In this document: one piece after another, positions 8,238 to 17,745 of the stretch
Numbering within the stretch: the stretch's first letter is position 1
Layout of the letters: the number at the start of each line of letters is the position of its first letter
NCBI RefSeq assembly: GCF_013426975.1
Contig: NZ_JACCPY010000028.1
Span: 1-58,741 of the forward strand
Origin: Sphaerotilus sulfidivorans
GTDB taxonomy: Bacteria; Pseudomonadota; Gammaproteobacteria; Burkholderiales; Burkholderiaceae_C
Length of the DNA: 58,741 nt
Reading direction: 5' to 3'
The notes under the pieces: generated by a model
Told to the model about the DNA's origin: nothing
Seen by the model: the letters and a program-made list of their open reading frames with translations, nothing else
Database searches by the model: none
Program-made: the position numbers and the translations under genes

Positions 8238-10535
8238 TCAGTCCCCCAGCATCGCCAAGTCGCGGCGCCACGCCTCGCGTGCAGCCCGATCACGCGCCTG
8301 CAGATCACCGGGCTTGCGCAGCACCAGCTTGTGCGGCGAGCCTTGCCGCAGCGTGGTCGCGGTGAGCGGTGCGCCCGCGGCCTCGAACTGTGACTGGACA
8401 TGCTGGCGGCGCGGCTCGGCCATCGCCAGCACGAGCGGCTCGGCGCTGGCGGACTCGGCCCAGGGGATCATGGCCATGCAGTCCTTGCAGCGGCACACCC
8501 ACTCCACGCCGCACAGGCGGTGGTCCGTCAGGTCGCGCAGCGGTTCGTTCAGGGCGTTGCGGAGTGCCTCGGTCACGCGGTCGTGCAGCAGGCGATCCTG
8601 CGGCCACTGGCGCGACAGCGCACCGACGGACTGCACGAAGGGCGCCAGTTGCGTGGCGGGGTACAGACCCGGGTGCGCGAGCACATGGTCGATCAGGACG
8701 CGCAGATCCTCGATCCCATCATCCGCCCGCAGAACGAGGGACTGCGCCAGCTCATCCACCGCCTGCAGCATTGCGGGCTGCAGTTGCATCCGGTTGGCCG
8801 GCTTCGCCTGCACGCGGGCCTGATCGAAGCGCTTCAGCGCAGCCAGGCAGGCGTCGAACCAGTCGTCCAGCAGCACCAGACTCCAGCCCGCGTCCAGGGC
8901 AGCCTGCGTGAATGCCGGCAGCGGTGTCGGCCACAGCGCCGACAGGGACAGGTGCGAACCCCATTGCACACGCCATCCTGTCACGGCGGCGAATCGCCGC
9001 GCCTGCGGATCGTTCCAGCGCTGCAGCACGGTGCGCAGCCAGAGGGTGCCGCGCGCGTGCTGCAACCGGGCCAGGGTGGCGGCATCCTCTGGCAGGAAAC
9101 CACTCGGATCGAAGTCCGCCAGCAGCGCCGTGGCGGCTTCGGGGTCGGGCAGCGCGGCGGCGATCTCGGCATACGCGTCGAGCAGCGTCCGACCGCGGAC
9201 GCTCACCTGGTAGGCCAGCGTGCGGGCCGCCACCTTCACGCGACTGGCCAGGGTGACCGATTCGGCGGGCAGTCCGGCCAGCCGCTGCAGCTCTGCCAGG
9301 GCCCCGTCGAAGTCGAGTGCGAACCGGTCCCGCTCGACCGCCAGCGGTGACTGGATCACCAGCGCTGCGCGGCGGTACCAGTAGTCCAGCGTATCGCCGT
9401 AGTTGCCCATGTAGCCTTCGTACTGCTCGTCCACAAGGTGGGCGCTGCCGGTCTCGGTGAAGCTGGCGGTGTCGTCGAGCCTCACGGACAGGCTGCTGCG
9501 CGGGCCGACCTGGTCGTGTTCATCGACCCAGAAATCCAGCGACAGCGACTCGTCGATCAGCTCCCCCCGCTGGGGGTCAGCCTCATCGCCATGGCGGCTC
9601 CAGCGCGATCGGGGCGCAGGCTCGGCGCTCCAGGTCTGGTGCAGCTCGGCCAGCGCCAGGTGCAGGCGCAGCCCGAGCGCCTCGGCCGCCGCCCGCAGCG
9701 CCGCCACGCGCCAGCGGTCATCGCCCTTGAGCAGCGGCCAGCGCAGGCCGTGTTCGGTGTATTCATGGTCCAGCAGCAGCACCCAGGGCGCCATGCCCGG
9801 CGTGTCGCCGTCCATCGCGAACTGCTGCCGCAGCGCGTGTTCCAGCGCCGTCTGCAGCCTCGCAGGGACAGCCGGCCGCGCCACCTGCGCCGGCAGCACG
9901 AGGTCGAACGTCAGCGCGACACGCCAGCCCTCCTGTACCGGCAGCACCTCGTGACGACAGTCGGCATAGAACGCGAACCAGCGGAGGTCCTGCGCCTGCA
10001 GGTGCTGTGACGACAGGGCAGCTTCCTGCTGCCCCAGTTGCACCCGCAGCGTGCCGCCGATGTGCGGCGACGGCCAGACCAGCACCAGCGTGGCGACCAT
10101 GCCGGGGTGCTTCTCGGTGTCCTGGTGCGGCTTGAAGAACTGGCCGGGGCCGTAGATCAGCAGGTTGTGCAGCCAGGCGTCGATCTGCTCCACGCCAAGT
10201 GCCTGCGCGACCGCCTGCTTCAGCGCGGCGAAGGCGCCTGGCTGCCAGTCGAGGCTGAGCAGGTCGGCGCTGATCTCGCCGGTGTGGCGCACGGTGGTGT
10301 CCAGCAGAGTCTGGTCGCGCAGGCCGAACTGGGCGGGCTCGCTGAGGTCGTGCAGCGCCTGGGCCTGGGCGGGCGGCAGCGGCTGGGGGAGCAGGCCGAG
10401 TCCTTCGACCTCGATCGCCAGGTGTCCGGCGGGCAAGCGGCCTTCCGCCCAGAAACAGTCCGGGGTGGTGGAGCCGTCTGGCGAGGCGGGTCGCGGCGTG
10501 GCCGGCTGGCGCAGGAGGTCGAGCAGGGTGTTCAT
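8238..10535 (-). CDS. Large 2OG-Fe(II) oxygenase-domain protein
   Basis: The 765-residue protein has a prolyl-4-hydroxylase-type 2OG-Fe(II) oxygenase domain at about residues 70-215: the iron ligands are in LIYGPGQFFKPHQDTEKH (HxD) and CRHEVLPVQEGWRVALTFDL (distal His and 2-oxoglutarate-binding Arg), with HIGGTLRV between. These are all intact. The remaining ~550 residues are helical and not recognised; one Cys pair (GVEWVCRCKDC) near residue 690 could bind metal. Such long proteins of this architecture are found in bacteria and fungi with no assigned substrate. ATG at 10535 fits; no partner genes are close. It may hydroxylate a protein or small molecule, but this is inference. Confidence 0.75.
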   Translation of the reverse strand: MNTLLDLLRQPATPRPASPDGSTTPDCFWAEGRLPAGHLAIEVEGLGLLPQPLPPAQAQALHDLSEPAQFGLRDQTLLDTTVRHTGEISADLLSLDWQPGAFAALKQAVAQALGVEQIDAWLHNLLIYGPGQFFKPHQDTEKHPGMVATLVLVWPSPHIGGTLRVQLGQQEAALSSQHLQAQDLRWFAFYADCRHEVLPVQEGWRVALTFDLVLPAQVARPAVPARLQTALEHALRQQFAMDGDTPGMAPWVLLLDHEYTEHGLRWPLLKGDDRWRVAALRAAAEALGLRLHLALAELHQTWSAEPAPRSRWSRHGDEADPQRGELIDESLSLDFWVDEHDQVGPRSSLSVRLDDTASFTETGSAHLVDEQYEGYMGNYGDTLDYWYRRAALVIQSPLAVERDRFALDFDGALAELQRLAGLPAESVTLASRVKVAARTLAYQVSVRGRTLLDAYAEIAAALPDPEAATALLADFDPSGFLPEDAATLARLQHARGTLWLRTVLQRWNDPQARRFAAVTGWRVQWGSHLSLSALWPTPLPAFTQAALDAGWSLVLLDDWFDACLAALKRFDQARVQAKPANRMQLQPAMLQAVDELAQSLVLRADDGIEDLRVLIDHVLAHPGLYPATQLAPFVQSVGALSRQWPQDRLLHDRVTEALRNALNEPLRDLTDHRLCGVEWVCRCKDCMAMIPWAESASAEPLVLAMAEPRRQHVQSQFEAAGAPLTATTLRQGSPHKLVLRKPGDLQARDRAAREAWRRDLAMLGD

Positions 10536-10635
10536 GGTCAGTCATTGTGGCAACACCGACCTGAGACCGTACACCGCACAGCCAGCCGTCCCCAGATTGA
10601 ACCGCACCGGCTTCGTGCAGGCCAGTGGGTGTGAG

Positions 10636-12450
10636 TCAGCGCCGGTGATGGCTCGGCGCCGGCTTGTGCACCGGCGTGGCCAGCCCTTCCATCCGCGCCT
10701 TGAGCTGCAGCGCCAGGTACTGCGAGTAGCAGCGCGACTGGTGCAGGTTGCCGCCGTGGATCCACAGGTTCTCGACCGGCGTGGGTTTCCACATGTTGCG
10801 CAGCTCGCCCTCCCACGGCCCGGGATCCTTGGTGGTGGCCGAGCCCAGGCCCCAGCACTTGCCGACCTGGTCGGCGACCTCCGGCGAGATCAGGTCGGCC
10901 AGCCAGCTGTTCATCGAGCCGTAGCCGGTCGCGTAGACCAGCAGGTCGCAGGGCAGCTCGGTGCCGTCGGTCAGCGTGACCGAACGCGGGTTGATGCGCT
11001 CGATGCCGACGCGGCTTTTCAGGTGGATGCGGCCGTCGGCCACCAGCTCGGAGGCGCCGACGTCGATGTAGTAGCCCGAGCCGCGGCGCAGGTACTTCAT
11101 GAACAGGCCCGAGCCGTCCTCGCCGAAGTCGAGCAGGAAGCCGGCCTTCTCCAGCCGCGCGTACAGGTCGGCGTCGCGGCGCTTCATCTCCTCGTACACC
11201 GGGATGTGGAAGGTGTGCATGATCCGGTACGGCACCGAGGCAAACAGCAGGTCGGCCTTCTCGGTGCCGACGCCGTTCTCCAGCGCCTGCTCCGAGTAGA
11301 GCCCGCCCAGCGCCAGCTCCATCAGCGAGTCCGACGGCGCGATGTGCGTCGAGCTGCGCTGGATCATCGTCACGTCGGCGCCGTGCTCCCAGAGGTCGGC
11401 GCAGATGTCGTGCGCGGAGTTGTTCGAGCCCAGCACCACCGCCTTGCGGCCCGCCCAGGCCGCGCCGCCGGGGTGGCGGCTGGAATGGTGCTGCGTGCCC
11501 TCGAAGCGCTCGGCACCGGGAATCTGCGGCACGTTGGCGTAGCCCGACACGCCCAGCGCGAACACCAGCTGGCGCGGCCGCAGCGTGACCGGCCGGCCCT
11601 CGCGCACCACCCGCACCTCCCAGCGGCCGCTGGCCTCGTCCCAGCGGCACTTCTCGGCAACGGTGGAGCTCCAGTAGTTCAGCTCCATCACCTTGACGTA
11701 CATCTCCAGCCAGTCGCCGACCTTGTCCTTCGGGCAGAACACCGGCCAGTCGTCCGGGAAGGGCAGATAGGGCATGTGGTCGTACCAGACCGGGTCGTGC
11801 AGGCACAGGCTCTTGTAGCGGTTGCGCCAGGAGTCGCCGGCACGCGCGTTCTTCTCGATGATGATCGTCGGCACGCCCAGCCGGCGCAGCCGCGCCCCGA
11901 GGCCGATGCCGCCCTGGCCGCCGCCGATGATGACCACCTCGGGCTGCTCGGTGTCGCCCAGCGCGGCCAGCTCCTGCTGGCGGCGCTCGAGCCAGCTGGC
12001 GCGCCCGCCGGCCTGCGCGCCGTGCTCGGCGCCCTTGATGCGGCGCCGGCCCTTCTTCTCCTCGAAGCCCTTGAGCTCGCTCATCGTCGTCAGCAGCGTC
12101 CAGGCGAGATCGCCCTTCAGGCGCAGATGGCCGGTGCCGCGCGCCTGCGCGGTCTCGAAGTCGAACCAGGCCTCGGTGACGCCGCCGGCCTCGCTGGCCT
12201 CGCCCTGCAGGCGAAAGCCGGACGGCGCCACGGTGCCGAGCTGCGCGTCGAGCATCTCGCGGATCGCGTCGCGGCCCTCCTCGGTGCGCAGGTTCCAGGT
12301 GAAGCTGACCAGGTCGCGCCAGTAGCACTCGTCGTCGAACAGCGCGGCGGCGGCCGCGCTGTCGCGCGCGGCCAGCGCGGCCTCGAGACGGGCCAGCCAG
12401 GCGGCGGCGCGGGCGGTCGGGGTGACCGGGACGGTCAGGGTCTCGCTCAT
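10636..12450 (-). CDS. Flavin-dependent NAD(P)-binding monooxygenase with NTF2-like N-terminus
   Basis: The 604-residue product joins an NTF2/SnoaL-like domain (about residues 10-130, LARLEAALAARDSAAAAALF and CYWRDLVSFTWNLRT) to a flavoprotein monooxygenase (about 170-600). The FAD site is VVIIGGGQGGIGLGARL; a second Rossmann motif is KAVVLGSNNSAHDICADL, and LLVYATGYGS matches the ATG motif of group B monooxygenases. These enzymes oxygenate small ketones, aldehydes, amines or sulfur compounds; the substrate cannot be read. ATG at 12450 is used because AAGGAG is 8 nt upstream; the ATG at 12456 would be too close. A sigma-54 promoter lies 72-87 bases upstream and the AcoR-type activator gene precedes it, so it is probably the target of that regulator. 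Confidence 0.85.
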   Translation of the reverse strand: MSETLTVPVTPTARAAAWLARLEAALAARDSAAAAALFDDECYWRDLVSFTWNLRTEEGRDAIREMLDAQLGTVAPSGFRLQGEASEAGGVTEAWFDFETAQARGTGHLRLKGDLAWTLLTTMSELKGFEEKKGRRRIKGAEHGAQAGGRASWLERRQQELAALGDTEQPEVVIIGGGQGGIGLGARLRRLGVPTIIIEKNARAGDSWRNRYKSLCLHDPVWYDHMPYLPFPDDWPVFCPKDKVGDWLEMYVKVMELNYWSSTVAEKCRWDEASGRWEVRVVREGRPVTLRPRQLVFALGVSGYANVPQIPGAERFEGTQHHSSRHPGGAAWAGRKAVVLGSNNSAHDICADLWEHGADVTMIQRSSTHIAPSDSLMELALGGLYSEQALENGVGTEKADLLFASVPYRIMHTFHIPVYEEMKRRDADLYARLEKAGFLLDFGEDGSGLFMKYLRRGSGYYIDVGASELVADGRIHLKSRVGIERINPRSVTLTDGTELPCDLLVYATGYGSMNSWLADLISPEVADQVGKCWGLGSATTKDPGPWEGELRNMWKPTPVENLWIHGGNLHQSRCYSQYLALQLKARMEGLATPVHKPAPSHHRR

Positions 12451-12521
12451 CGTCATGTCTCCTTCGTGGTGGATGCGGATGCGGCCGGCTTCTGCGTCGC
12501 CGTGCCGCCGCCTCCAGACAG

Positions 12522-12537
12522 CGCAAGCCGCGTGCCG
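12522..12537 (-). promoter_or_regulatory. Sigma-54 (-24/-12) promoter of the monooxygenase gene
   Basis: On the minus strand the sequence reads CGGCACG-CGGC-TTGCG. This matches the sigma-54 consensus YGGCACG-N4-TTGCW with the invariant GG and GC in correct spacing. Transcription would start near 12511, about 60 bases before the start codon. Confidence 0.82.
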
Positions 12538-12617
12538 CGCCTGCTCACCCCCTGGAACGATGACAAGCCCTTGATTTCATTGAAGCTTCCCTCTCCGCCC
12601 GGCGCCCGGCCGCCGCG

Positions 12618-12663
12618 GTGACAGCTGTCACACCGAGACAGCTGTCACCGGTCACCGCGTGAC
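12618..12663. promoter_or_regulatory. Cluster of palindromes, probable enhancer sites for the AcoR-type activator
   Basis: A perfect 14-bp palindrome GTGACAGCTGTCAC (12618-12631), a second GACAGCTGTC (12637-12646) 17 bp on, and GTCAC-CGC-GTGAC (12651-12663) lie together between the regulator stop codon and the sigma-54 promoter. They are about 105-150 bases upstream of the predicted transcription start, the normal position of enhancer-binding sites for sigma-54 activators. Confidence 0.72.
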
Positions 12664-12678
12664 AGGTGCCTCGCCCGG

Positions 12679-14679
12679 TCACTCGGCCGACGACTCGGCC
12701 GCATCCAGCGGCGAGACGATGCCGAAGCGGCGCATGCGCCGGTAGAGCGTCATGCGCGCGACGCCCATCTCGCGCGCGACCGCCGAGACATTCCAGCGTG
12801 CGGCCGCGAGGCGCTCGCGCAGCTGCCGGGCCGCGTCATGCTCGACCGCAGCAACCGGGGCCGCGGACGACAGTGCCGCCAGGGCAGCGCGGCGGCCCCC
12901 CAGGCCCTGCAGCCGCTCGGGCAGATCGGCCAGGCGGATCACGCCGCCGAGGCAGACGCTGCGGGCATAGTCGACGACATTGCGCAGCTCGCGCAGATTG
13001 CCGGGCCAGTCATGCGCCAGCAGCGCCGCGCGGGCATCGTCGGCCAGCACCGTGCCGGCGCCGTCGTCGGCCAGCAGCCGTGCGACCAGCGCTTCCAGAT
13101 CGCGGCGCTCGCGCAGCGGCGGCAGCGCGAAGTGCGCGCCGTTGAGCCGGTAGTACAGATCGTCGCGGAAACGCCCCTCGCGCACCATGGTCTCGAGCGG
13201 ACAGTGCGTCGCGGCGATCACCCGCAGGCGCACCGGCTGCGGCCGCGTCGCGCCGATCGGCAGCACCTCGCGCTCGGCCAGCACCCGCAGCAGCCGCGCC
13301 TGCAGCGCACGCGGCATGTCGCCGATCTCGTCGAGAAAGAGCGTGCCGCCGTCGGCCTCCTGGATCAGGCCGCGCTTGCCCTTCGGGCCTGCGCCGGAAA
13401 AGCTGCCCGGCAGATGGCCGAACAGCTCGCTCTCGATCAGCGACTCGGGAATGGCGGCGCAGTTGACCGCGACGAAGGGCCCGTCGCGGCGCGCGCTGCT
13501 GCGGTGCAGCGCCTTGGCGAGAAACTCCTTGCCGCTGCCGGTCTCGCCGGTGATCAGCAGGCTGACCGGGCTGTCGACCAGCCGCGCGGCGCGCTCGACC
13601 AGCCGGTCCAGCGCCGGATCGCCCCCCGAGAGCGCGGCCAGCGGTGCCGGCAGCGTGGCGCTGCGCGGCGTCTCGGCCGGACGGCGGGCCGGCGACACGG
13701 CCGGCGGCGCGCTCACCCGCAGGAACAGCAGGTCCGGCCGCCCGGTGCAGCGCACCGCGCCCGCCTCGCCGCCCTGCCCGGCCAGATGGCGCGGCAGCTC
13801 CGCCGGCGACAGCTCCAGCAGCGCCTGCAGCGGCCGGCCGATCAGCGTCGAGGGCGCCGTCGCCGCGGTGCCCGGCGGCGCGAAGAGCTGCTGTGCGCGA
13901 CGGTTGTGGCCGGTGATGCGACCGGCCGCGTCCAGCGCCAGCAGATAGTCGGCGCGCAGATCGAGAAAGGCCGGCGCGTCGCCCAGGCGCAGGATCCAGT
14001 CGCGCCGGTGGCGCTGCAGGAAGGCGGCGTCCTCGATGCGCGCGGCGGCGTCGCGCACCAGCTGCAGCGCCAGATGCTGGCTGGACTTGGGCTCGGCGCT
14101 GCTGAGCTGCGAGATGTCGAGCACCGCCTCCAGCCGCCCGCCGGGGCCGAACACCGGCGCCGAGGTGCAGGTCAGCGGGATGTGGGTCGCGTCGAAGTGG
14201 TCGTCCAGATGCACCGTCAGCGCCTGGCCGGTGCTGATGCAGGTGCCCACGCCGCAGGTGCCGGCCTGCGCCTCGCTCCAGTCGGCGCCCAGATAGAGGC
14301 CGGCGCGGCGCAGCCGGCCCTCGATCTGCAGGTCGCCGAGAAAGTCCACCGTCACGCCGCGCGCGTCGGTCAGCAGCACCACATAGCCCAGGCCGGCGAC
14401 CTGGCGATAGAGCTGCTCCAGCCCGTGGCGGGCGATCTGCAGGAAGTCCTCCATCTGGTCCTGATGCTCGCGCAGCCGGGCCTGCGGCAGGATGACCGCC
14501 TCCTGCATGCGGGTCGGGTCGAGCCGGTGATCGTGCACGCAGCGCTGCCAGCTCGCGCGGATGATCGCGTCGTGCGCGGCGGCGGCCGGCGCCGTCAGGC
14601 CCCGGTCGGCGACCTCGATGACGGTGGCGATGTGCGCACGCCGGGCGGCGGACAGCGGGGACGGCATGGCGGTCGGCAT
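12679..14679 (-). CDS. Sigma-54-dependent activator, AcoR type
   Basis: The 666-residue protein has the AcoR layout: an N-terminal GAF-type sensor region (about 60-230, AGLGYVVLLTDARGVTVDFL, GTCGVGTCISTGQALTVHLDD), a PAS-like segment (FLDLRADYLLALDAAGRITGHN), an AAA+ sigma-54 interaction domain at about 340-570 and a C-terminal Fis-type HTH (WNVSAVAREMGVARMTLYRR). Walker A is ITGETGSGKE and Walker B GGTLFLDEIGD. The sigma-54 contact loop reads GSFSGA rather than GAFTGA, a conservative variant seen in AcoR-like proteins. GGAG sits 8 nt before the ATG at 14679. It lies directly upstream of the monooxygenase gene in the same direction and probably activates it in response to a small ligand sensed by the GAF domain. 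Confidence 0.88.
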   Translation of the reverse strand: MPTAMPSPLSAARRAHIATVIEVADRGLTAPAAAAHDAIIRASWQRCVHDHRLDPTRMQEAVILPQARLREHQDQMEDFLQIARHGLEQLYRQVAGLGYVVLLTDARGVTVDFLGDLQIEGRLRRAGLYLGADWSEAQAGTCGVGTCISTGQALTVHLDDHFDATHIPLTCTSAPVFGPGGRLEAVLDISQLSSAEPKSSQHLALQLVRDAAARIEDAAFLQRHRRDWILRLGDAPAFLDLRADYLLALDAAGRITGHNRRAQQLFAPPGTAATAPSTLIGRPLQALLELSPAELPRHLAGQGGEAGAVRCTGRPDLLFLRVSAPPAVSPARRPAETPRSATLPAPLAALSGGDPALDRLVERAARLVDSPVSLLITGETGSGKEFLAKALHRSSARRDGPFVAVNCAAIPESLIESELFGHLPGSFSGAGPKGKRGLIQEADGGTLFLDEIGDMPRALQARLLRVLAEREVLPIGATRPQPVRLRVIAATHCPLETMVREGRFRDDLYYRLNGAHFALPPLRERRDLEALVARLLADDGAGTVLADDARAALLAHDWPGNLRELRNVVDYARSVCLGGVIRLADLPERLQGLGGRRAALAALSSAAPVAAVEHDAARQLRERLAAARWNVSAVAREMGVARMTLYRRMRRFGIVSPLDAAESSAE

Positions 14680-14806
14680 GGACGGATCTCCGGACGGCTG
14701 GCCGGCCACTGTGCCGCAGCCCGGCCGACACGCACAGGCGTGAACACCCGCACAGGGCACCCAGCCGGTCGCCCCGGCGCCGGCACGCTTCATGCACATT
14801 TCGACC

Positions 14807-15460
14807 ATGGCTTCCGATTCCGCTGTACCGACTCCCCCCGCCCCGCCCGCCGCCGAGACCGAGCGCGTGCGCCGCCACACCCTGTTCGAGGACGCGCAGG
14901 CGCTGTTCACCGGCACGCTGTTCGTGTCGCTGGCGCTGATCATGTTCCGCCAGGCCGGACTGATGACCGGCGGCACCGCAGGCGCGGCCTTCCTGCTGCA
15001 CTACGCCACCGGACTGAGCTTCGGACCGCTGTTCTTCGTGCTGAACCTGCCCTTCTACGGCTTCGCCTGGAAGCGCATGGGGCTGGAGTTCACGCTCAAG
15101 ACCTTCCTGTCGGTGGGCCTGCTGTCGCTGATGACGTCCTGGTCGCCGGCGCTGTTCGCGATCGAGCGGCTGCATCCGGCCTACGCGGCGGTGCTCGGCG
15201 GGCTGCTGCTGGGCTCGGGCTGCCTGTTCCTGGCGCGGCACCACGCCAGCCTGGGCGGCGCCACCATCGTCTCGCTCTACCTGCAGCGCGCGCGCCAGTG
15301 GCGAGCCGGCCATGTGCAGATGGCGATCGACGGCACGATCCTGGCGCTGTCGTTTGCGCTGATCGAGCAGCAGAAGGCGCTCTATTCGATTCTCGCCGCG
15401 GTGACGATGAACCTCTTCATCGCGATCAACCACCGACCGGGGCGCTACGCGGTGCTCTGA
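14807..15460 (+). CDS. YitT-family membrane protein
   Basis: The 217-residue product has a short polar N-terminus and five to six hydrophobic segments. It matches the YitT/YczE-like family through the conserved TM1-2 region ([22 protein letters not shown] in parts), [16 protein letters not shown], and [15 protein letters not shown]. No DUF2179 domain follows, so it is the short form. Function in the family is not established; transport is assumed. Start could be ATG 14792 or 14807; neither has a clear Shine-Dalgarno. It is divergent from the AcoR-type gene and 34 bases upstream of sdaA. Confidence 0.8.
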   Translation: MASDSAVPTPPAPPAAETERVRRHTLFEDAQALFTGTLFVSLALIMFRQAGLMTGGTAGAAFLLHYATGLSFGPLFFVLNLPFYGFAWKRMGLEFTLKTFLSVGLLSLMTSWSPALFAIERLHPAYAAVLGGLLLGSGCLFLARHHASLGGATIVSLYLQRARQWRAGHVQMAIDGTILALSFALIEQQKALYSILAAVTMNLFIAINHRPGRYAVL

Positions 15461-15494
15461 CACCGACGCCCCGGCATTCCAGGAGACAGACAAG

Positions 15495-16883
15495 ATGGCC
15501 GTCAGCGTATTCGACCTGTTCAAGATCGGCATCGGGCCGTCGAGCTCGCACACCGTGGGGCCGATGCGCGCCGCACGGCTCTTCGTCGAGCGCCTGATCG
15601 CCGAGGGCCGGCTCGAGGCGGTGGCGCGGGTGCGCGTCGAGCTGCACGGCTCGCTGGGCGCCACCGGGCGCGGCCACGGCTCGGACAAGGCGGTGCTGCT
15701 CGGCCTGGCCGGGCATGATCCGGAGACGGTCGACGTCGACGCGGTGCCGGCGCTGCTGGCGGCGATGCGCGCCGAGCGGCGCATCGTGCTGGCCGGCCGC
15801 CATCCGGTGACCTTCGTCGAGCGCGACGATCTGGCGATGCTGCGCCGCCCGCTGCCCTTTCACGCCAACGGCATGCGCGCCCTGGCCTTCGACGCCGACG
15901 GCCGCGAACTCGAGAGCCGCACCTACTACTCGGTCGGCGGCGGCTTCGTCGTCAGCGATCAGGTCGCCGCCGACGGCCAGCGCCAGCGCGTCATCGCGCC
16001 CGACGCCTCGGTGCTGCCGCACCCGTTCCGCAGCGGCGCCGAGCTGCTGGCGCTGACACGCTCGCTGAGCACCTCGATCGCCGGCGTGATGCGCCTGAAC
16101 GAGCGCCACTGGCGCGACGACGCCGAGATCGACGCCGGCCTGCTGCGCATCTGGCAGGTGATGCAGGACTGCGTGGCACGCGGCTGCCGCACCGAGGGCG
16201 TGCTGCCCGGCGGCTTCAAGGTGCGCCGGCGCGCCGCGGCGCTGCACGCGCAGCTGCTCGCGCACCCCGAGGCCGCGCTGCGCGACCCGCTGCAGACGCT
16301 GGACTGGATCAACCTCTACGCGCTGGCGGTCAACGAGGAGAACGCCGCCGGCGGCCGGGTCGTCACCGCCCCGACCAACGGCGCGGCCGGCATCGTGCCG
16401 GCGGTGCTGCACTACTACGCACGCTTCCACCCTGGCGCCAGCACCGCCGGCATCGTCGACTTCCTGCTCACCGCCGCCGCCATCGGCCTGCTCTACAAGG
16501 AGAACGCCAGCATCTCCGGCGCCGAGGTCGGCTGCCAGGGCGAGGTCGGCGTGGCCTGTTCCATGGCTGCAGGCGCCCTGTGCGCGGTCATGGGCGGCAC
16601 GCCCGAGCAGGTCGAGAACGCCGCCGAGATCGGCATGGAGCACCATCTGGGCCTGACCTGCGACCCGGTGGGTGGCCTGGTGCAGATCCCCTGCATCGAG
16701 CGCAACGCCATCGCCTCGGTCAAGGCGGTCAACGCCGCGCGCATGGCGCTGCGCGGCGACGGCTCGCACCATGTCAGCCTCGACAAGGTCATCAAGACCA
16801 TGCGCGAGACCGGCGCCGACATGCTGACCAAATACAAGGAGACCGCCCGCGGTGGGCTGGCGGTCAACATCGTCGAGTGCTGA
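15495..16883 (+). CDS. sdaA: L-serine ammonia-lyase (L-serine deaminase)
   Basis: The 462-residue protein is an iron-sulfur L-serine dehydratase of the single-chain type, the usual length. It converts L-serine to pyruvate and ammonia in the cytoplasm. The N-terminal beta domain starts with [21 protein letters not shown] and the alpha domain carries the 4Fe-4S cysteines in [35 protein letters not shown] ribosome binding site CAGGAGA lies 9 nt before ATG 15495. It follows the YitT gene by 34 bases and may be cotranscribed with it. All family motifs appear complete. Confidence 0.93.
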   Translation: MAVSVFDLFKIGIGPSSSHTVGPMRAARLFVERLIAEGRLEAVARVRVELHGSLGATGRGHGSDKAVLLGLAGHDPETVDVDAVPALLAAMRAERRIVLAGRHPVTFVERDDLAMLRRPLPFHANGMRALAFDADGRELESRTYYSVGGGFVVSDQVAADGQRQRVIAPDASVLPHPFRSGAELLALTRSLSTSIAGVMRLNERHWRDDAEIDAGLLRIWQVMQDCVARGCRTEGVLPGGFKVRRRAAALHAQLLAHPEAALRDPLQTLDWINLYALAVNEENAAGGRVVTAPTNGAAGIVPAVLHYYARFHPGASTAGIVDFLLTAAAIGLLYKENASISGAEVGCQGEVGVACSMAAGALCAVMGGTPEQVENAAEIGMEHHLGLTCDPVGGLVQIPCIERNAIASVKAVNAARMALRGDGSHHVSLDKVIKTMRETGADMLTKYKETARGGLAVNIVEC

Positions 16884-16906
16884 AGCGCCAGGGTGGCACC
16901 CACCAA

Positions 16907-16935
16907 TTGACGTTTACGTAAACGTCATCAACAAT
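16907..16935 (+). promoter_or_regulatory. 20-bp palindromic operator over the promoter of the can-aceK-thiolase cluster
   Basis: TGACGTTTACGTAAACGTCA (16908-16927) is a perfect 20-bp palindrome. It overlaps TTGACG (16907-16912), a good -35 element, with AACAAT at 16930-16935 in -10 position after 17 bases. A repressor dimer bound here would exclude RNA polymerase. The motif resembles sites of MerR-family LiuR-type regulators of branched-chain and short-chain acyl-CoA catabolism, which fits the thiolase and acyl-CoA dehydrogenase downstream; that link is inference. Confidence 0.7.
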
Positions 16936-17035
16936 CGCCGCGCTGTCGCATCCGGACCGCAGCCCGTCGAGCCGTACCCGCTTCGTGCCCGGATGTCAGC
17001 CACGGACAGGCCCCCTGACGCAACAATCGCTGTCC

Positions 17036-17722
17036 ATGAGCACAGAACTGAACGAACTCTTCGAACGCAATCGCCAGTGGGCAGCCGACACCGAGACCCG
17101 CGAGCCGGGTTTCTTCTCGCGCCTGTTGAAGCAGCAGACTCCGCAGTACCTGTGGATCGGCTGTGCCGACAGCCGCGTGCCGGCCAACGAGCTGGTCGAT
17201 CTGCTGCCGGGCGAACTCTTCGTGCACCGCAACATCGCCAATGTGATCGTGCCCAGCGACCTCAACGCGCTGTCGGTGATCCAGTACGCGGTCGATGCGC
17301 TGCGGGTCACGCATGTGATCGTCGTCGGCCACTCCAACTGCGGCGGCGTCAAGGCGGCGCTGAACAATCTGCGCGTCGGTCTGGTCGACATCTGGCTGCG
17401 CCATGTGCAGGACGTGCGCAACCAGCACCGGGCCTTTCTCGACAGGCTGACGCCGGAACGCCAGGTCGACGCGCTGGTCGAGCTGAACGTGCTGGAGCAG
17501 GCGCGCAACGTCTGCCGCACCACCATCGTCGAGGACGCCTGGCAGCGCGGCCAGGAGGTGGTGATTCACGGCTGGGTCTACGGCCTGCACAACGGCCTGC
17601 TGGAGGATCTGCGCATCACGGTGTCGAAGCCTCAGGACATCGAGCCGGCCTACGAACGCGCGCTGGAGGCGCTGAAGCAGCGCTTTGTCCCGGCCGAGAC
17701 GGCCGAGGCGGCCTCCGACTGA
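17036..17722 (+). CDS. can: Beta-class carbonic anhydrase
   Basis: The 228-residue product is a beta-carbonic anhydrase that interconverts CO2 and bicarbonate in the cytoplasm. The zinc ligands are Cys43, His99 and Cys102 with the Asp45-Arg47 dyad, in [10 protein letters not shown] and VGHSNCGGV. Length and sequence match the E. coli Can branch (220 residues). ATG 17036 places the family N-terminus ([13 protein letters not shown]) correctly; a longer frame from 16985 would run into the promoter. It is the first gene after the 20-bp palindrome and aceK starts 23 bases after its stop, so it probably heads that operon. Confidence 0.93.
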   Translation: MSTELNELFERNRQWAADTETREPGFFSRLLKQQTPQYLWIGCADSRVPANELVDLLPGELFVHRNIANVIVPSDLNALSVIQYAVDALRVTHVIVVGHSNCGGVKAALNNLRVGLVDIWLRHVQDVRNQHRAFLDRLTPERQVDALVELNVLEQARNVCRTTIVEDAWQRGQEVVIHGWVYGLHNGLLEDLRITVSKPQDIEPAYERALEALKQRFVPAETAEAASD

Positions 17723-17745
17723 CCCGGACGCAGCGAAACGCGCCA

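Noticed and set aside
12628-12655. TCAC repeats upstream of the monooxygenase as a Pho box
   Set aside because: Spacings are 17 and 7 bases, not 11; they are halves of palindromes.
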